From the NCBI GenBank assembly GCA_964389005.1, contig CAYMCV010000025.1, positions 1-26,026 of the forward strand: a stretch of 26,026 nucleotides of DNA. The letters run 5' to 3'. The notes beneath the pieces were generated by a model. The model was not told where the DNA came from, made no database searches, and worked only from the letters and a program-made list of their open reading frames with translations. Source of the DNA: CAYMCV01 sp964389005. GTDB taxonomy: Bacteria; Bacillota; Clostridia; Lachnospirales; Lachnospiraceae. The translations under genes were made by a program, and so were the position numbers. Positions 23,140-26,026 of this stretch are shown here, in pieces. Position 1 is the stretch's first letter; each line of letters opens with the position of its first letter.

Positions 23140-23232
23140 GGTATGGATGCAATAAAAGGCTTTTTTGTGCCTTAATATCACATTTATTTGTGTAGTTCTA
23201 CATTTTAAATAATAATAGGAGGTACTAACAAC

Positions 23233-26026
23233 ATGGCAAGAAAAATGAAGACCATGGATGGTAATACCGCAGCCGCTCACGTATCCTATGCTTTTACAGA
23301 CGTTGCTGCGATATACACAATCACTCCCTCTTCGCCTATGGCAGATTATACTGACATGTGGGCAACGCAGGGAAGAAAGAATATTTTCGGACACGAAGTT
23401 TTACTTTCCGAAATGCAATCCGAAGCCGGTGCTGCAGGTGCGGTTCACGGTTCTTTGGAAGCAGGCGCACTTACAACAACTTATACAGCTTCTCAGGGAT
23501 TGCTTTTAATGATTCCCAATATGTACAAGATTGCCGGTGAATTACTTCCGGGCGTAATCAATGTTACCGCTCGTGCGATTGCAAGTCACGCTTTATCAAT
23601 CTTCGGAGATCATTCCGATATCTATGCATGCCGCCAGACCGGTTTTGCTATGCTCTGCTCCAGCAGTGTGCAGGAAGTTATGGATTTGGGCGCGGTTGCA
23701 CACTTAACAGCCATCAAGGGACGTGTTCCTTTTATGCATTTCTTCGACGGTTTCCGCACCTCTCATGAAATCCAGAAGATTGAAATCTGGGATTATGAAG
23801 ATCTCAAAGAAATGTGTGATATGGATGCAGTCGATGCATTCCGTAAACGTGCTTTGAATCCCGAACATCCCGTTATGCGCGGTACCGCACAGAATCCGGA
23901 CGTATTCTTCCAGGCAAGAGAAGCAAGCAATTCATATTATGATGCAGTACCCGATCTTGCGCAGGAATATATGGACAAGGTTAATGCCAAGATTGGAACA
24001 GATTATAAGCTCTTCAATTACTACGGCGCTCCCGATGCTGAGAAAGTCATCATCGCAATGGGTTCCGTATGTGAAACAATCGAAGAAACCATTGATTTTA
24101 TGCTTTCACAGGGTGAAAAAGTCGGCTTGATTAAAGTTCGCCTTTACAGACCTTTCAGCGCAAAGCATTTAGTTGCTGCGATTCCTGCAACCTGTAAATC
24201 CATCAGCGTTCTCGACAGAACCAAAGAGCCCGGTGCACTCGGCGACCCGCTCTACTTGGATGTTGTCGCTTCATTGAAGGGTACACAGTTCGAAGCTACT
24301 CCTGTTTTTGCCGGACGTTACGGACTTGGTTCCAAAGACACCATTCCTGCAGATATCGTTGCAGTTTACAACAATACCTCCAAGAAACAATTCACTTTGG
24401 GTATCGTTGATGATGTTACCAACCTTTCATTGGATAGAACTTTTGACAAGAACACAACACCGGAATCCACAATCAGTTGTAAATTCTGGGGCTTGGGTGC
24501 AGATGGTACCGTTGGTGCGAACAAGAACTCCATCAAGATTATCGGTGACCATACAGATATGTATGCACAGGCTTACTTCGATTATGACTCCAAGAAGTCA
24601 GGTGGTGTAACTATTTCTCACCTTCGCTTCGGTAAAGACCCGATTAAGTCAACCTATCTGATTAACAAAGCCAACTTCGTAGCATGTCATATGCCTGCAT
24701 ATGTCAGAAAATACAACATGGTACAGGATTTGAAGGACGGCGGAACCTTCCTCTTAAACTGTGCATGGGATATGGATGAGATTGAACAACATCTTCCCGG
24801 ACAAGCGAAGAAATATATGTACGACCATAAGATTAACTTCTATACCATCGATGGTTTCAAGATTGGTAAAGAAATCGGTCTCGGCGGACGTATCAATACC
24901 ATCCTTCAGTCCGCATTCTTCAAACTTGCAGATATCATTCCCGCAGACGACGCAATCAAGTATATGAAAGATGCTGCGACCGCTTCTTACTCCAAGAAGG
25001 GTGATGATATCGTAAAAATGAACCACGACGCAATTGACGCAGGTGCAACCGCATTTGTTAAGATTGAAATCCCCGCTGCTTGGGCAAACGCAACCGATGA
25101 GAAACTCGGTGTTGATGTTTCCGGCTCCAGAAGCGACGTCGTAAGTTATGTAAACAGTATTCAAAATGCAATTAACAGTCAGACAGGTAACCAGTTACCG
25201 GTATCTGCTTTTGTTGAGTATGCAGACGGTACCCTTCCTTTGGGATCCGCAGCATATGAGAAGCGTGGTGTTGCTATCGATGTTCCGAGTTGGAATCCTG
25301 ACAACTGTATTCAGTGTAACTTCTGCTCCTATGTTTGCCCTCATGCTTCTATCCGTCCTATTGCAATGGATGAAAAGCAGGCCGCTGCGGCTCCTGAGAG
25401 TTCAACAATGGATTTGACCGGTGTTCCGGGATACAAATTCGCAATCAGCGTATCTGTACTGGATTGTACCGGATGCGGTTCCTGTGTCAATGTTTGCCCG
25501 GGCAAGAAGGGTGAAAAAGCGCTTTCAATGAAGCCGTTTGAGACACAGACTTCCGCACAGAGCATGTTTGATTATGGTGTAGAATCAGATGTTCCCGAGG
25601 CAGTCATTGAAAAGTTTGCTGCAAAGACCGTAAAGGGAAGCCAGTTCCGTCAACCGTTACTTGAGTTCTCAGGTGCTTGTGCGGGATGTGGTGAGACACC
25701 GTATGCCAAATTAATGACACAACTTTTTGGTGACAGAATGTATATCGCAAACGCAACCGGATGTTCATCCATCTGGGGCGGTTCCTCTCCTGCTTCACCT
25801 TATACCGCACGGTTCGTTTTTGCCGTATTCCAGAATCAGCACCATCGAATGCTTGAATTATGCTTTGGTTGTAGTGGGATGTATGCTTCTCCTGACGTTC
25901 CACTTACTGCTGTTTTCCGTCCCCGGGAAGCCTTATTGGCTGGTTCCGACTTTCCTGTATCTCAGCCTTGTTGCCTTGCCCCTCTGTTCAAGCTGGCATG
26001 TTTGCTTTCACTATGTTTGTCCTGGC
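23233..26026 (+). CDS. nifJ: Pyruvate:ferredoxin (flavodoxin) oxidoreductase, 3' end lost to a foreign junction
   Basis: A homodimeric-type enzyme converting pyruvate and CoA to acetyl-CoA and CO2 while reducing ferredoxin. It opens MARKMKTMDGNTAAAHVSYA and has the TITPSSPMADY active-site region (usually YPITP), HALSIFGDHSDIYACRQTGF, and two ferredoxin motifs (Cys692/695/698/702 and Cys745/748/751/755). The thiamine and proximal-cluster region GACAGCGETPYAK (Cys816, Cys819) and NATGCSSIWGG (Cys844) follow. AGGAGG precedes the ATG. Family homology holds through residue 858 (25806). After PYT the usual ...NK.G.GPAWSNSLFEDNAE stretch is absent and the remaining 73 residues are unrelated, although the frame happens to stay open to the edge. 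Full-length enzymes are ~1170 residues, so about a quarter is missing. Confidence 0.95.
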   Translation, partial: MARKMKTMDGNTAAAHVSYAFTDVAAIYTITPSSPMADYTDMWATQGRKNIFGHEVLLSEMQSEAGAAGAVHGSLEAGALTTTYTASQGLLLMIPNMYKIAGELLPGVINVTARAIASHALSIFGDHSDIYACRQTGFAMLCSSSVQEVMDLGAVAHLTAIKGRVPFMHFFDGFRTSHEIQKIEIWDYEDLKEMCDMDAVDAFRKRALNPEHPVMRGTAQNPDVFFQAREASNSYYDAVPDLAQEYMDKVNAKIGTDYKLFNYYGAPDAEKVIIAMGSVCETIEETIDFMLSQGEKVGLIKVRLYRPFSAKHLVAAIPATCKSISVLDRTKEPGALGDPLYLDVVASLKGTQFEATPVFAGRYGLGSKDTIPADIVAVYNNTSKKQFTLGIVDDVTNLSLDRTFDKNTTPESTISCKFWGLGADGTVGANKNSIKIIGDHTDMYAQAYFDYDSKKSGGVTISHLRFGKDPIKSTYLINKANFVACHMPAYVRKYNMVQDLKDGGTFLLNCAWDMDEIEQHLPGQAKKYMYDHKINFYTIDGFKIGKEIGLGGRINTILQSAFFKLADIIPADDAIKYMKDAATASYSKKGDDIVKMNHDAIDAGATAFVKIEIPAAWANATDEKLGVDVSGSRSDVVSYVNSIQNAINSQTGNQLPVSAFVEYADGTLPLGSAAYEKRGVAIDVPSWNPDNCIQCNFCSYVCPHASIRPIAMDEKQAAAAPESSTMDLTGVPGYKFAISVSVLDCTGCGSCVNVCPGKKGEKALSMKPFETQTSAQSMFDYGVESDVPEAVIEKFAAKTVKGSQFRQPLLEFSGACAGCGETPYAKLMTQLFGDRMYIANATGCSSIWGGSSPASPYTARFVFAVFQNQHHRMLELCFGCSGMYASPDVPLTAVFRPREALLAGSDFPVSQPCCLAPLFKLACLLSLCLSW
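25805..26026 (+). other. Sequence unrelated to nifJ; hydrophobic open frame, probable misjoin
   Basis: From about 25807 the nifJ frame loses homology. The next frame (codons from 25805) is open for 74 codons to the edge and encodes strongly hydrophobic segments, for example ALVVVGCMLLLTFHLLLFSV and LVPTFLYLSLVALPL, looking like part of a polytopic membrane protein. I do not recognise the family. Confidence 0.55.

Noticed and set aside
1..26026. CRISPR arrays, insertion sequences, tRNA or rRNA genes
   Set aside because: No regularly spaced repeats, transposase-like frames or recognisable structural RNA sequence were seen on reading both strands.

Overview
The window looks like a fragment of an anaerobic Firmicutes (Clostridia, probably Lachnospiraceae-like) genome. 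The evidence is the gene content: a Na+-translocating decarboxylase, an electron-bifurcating-type [FeFe] hydrogenase, a sensory-type [FeFe] hydrogenase and pyruvate:ferredoxin oxidoreductase. AGGAGG ribosome binding sites and the order dac-phosphoesterase-scpA-scpB-dac fit this. It is probably a draft or metagenome assembly: there is a 10-N gap inside hydA, and the last ~220 bases do not continue the gene they sit in. No rRNA, tRNA, CRISPR array or insertion sequence was seen.

Layout. (1) 1-3310, minus strand: a biotin-dependent Na+-pump decarboxylase operon in the order carboxyltransferase, OadG-like lipoprotein, biotin carrier, OadB (cut by the window edge), matching mmdA-D-C-B of methylmalonyl-CoA decarboxylases. 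It has an extended -10 promoter and a 5' leader hairpin. (2) 3361-8259, minus: a probable five-gene operon: D,D-carboxypeptidase, membrane-anchored metallophosphoesterase, scpA, scpB and a second D,D-carboxypeptidase, ending in an intrinsic terminator. (3) 8354-12526, minus: rpsU with a clear promoter and terminator, alaS with a consensus promoter, and an SH3b-CAP lipoprotein. (4) 12561-17844, minus: the HydABC/HndABCD-type hydrogenase operon (NuoE-like, GHKL ATPase, HndB-like, NuoF-like, HydA). (5) 17935-19632, minus: a methyl-accepting chemotaxis protein. (6) 19788-23084, plus: a divergent five-gene operon: DRTGG protein, RsbT-like kinase, sensory hydrogenase (HydS), second DRTGG protein, PHP-family phosphoesterase. 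(7) 23111-26026, plus: pyruvate:ferredoxin oxidoreductase (nifJ), whose homology stops at 25806.

How the genes fit together. Pyruvate:ferredoxin oxidoreductase makes reduced ferredoxin. The trimeric hydrogenase would oxidise it together with NADH to release H2. The decarboxylase would couple decarboxylation of an acyl-CoA (probably methylmalonyl-CoA) to Na+ export. The plus-strand HydS operon looks like a redox or H2 sensing and signalling module for this metabolism: HydS keeps the H-cluster cysteines but has lost proton-transfer residues. It is linked to an RsbT-like switch kinase, two DRTGG proteins and a PHP enzyme, with a second GHKL protein inside the hydrogenase operon. That module, with its unknown output, is the most interesting part of the window.
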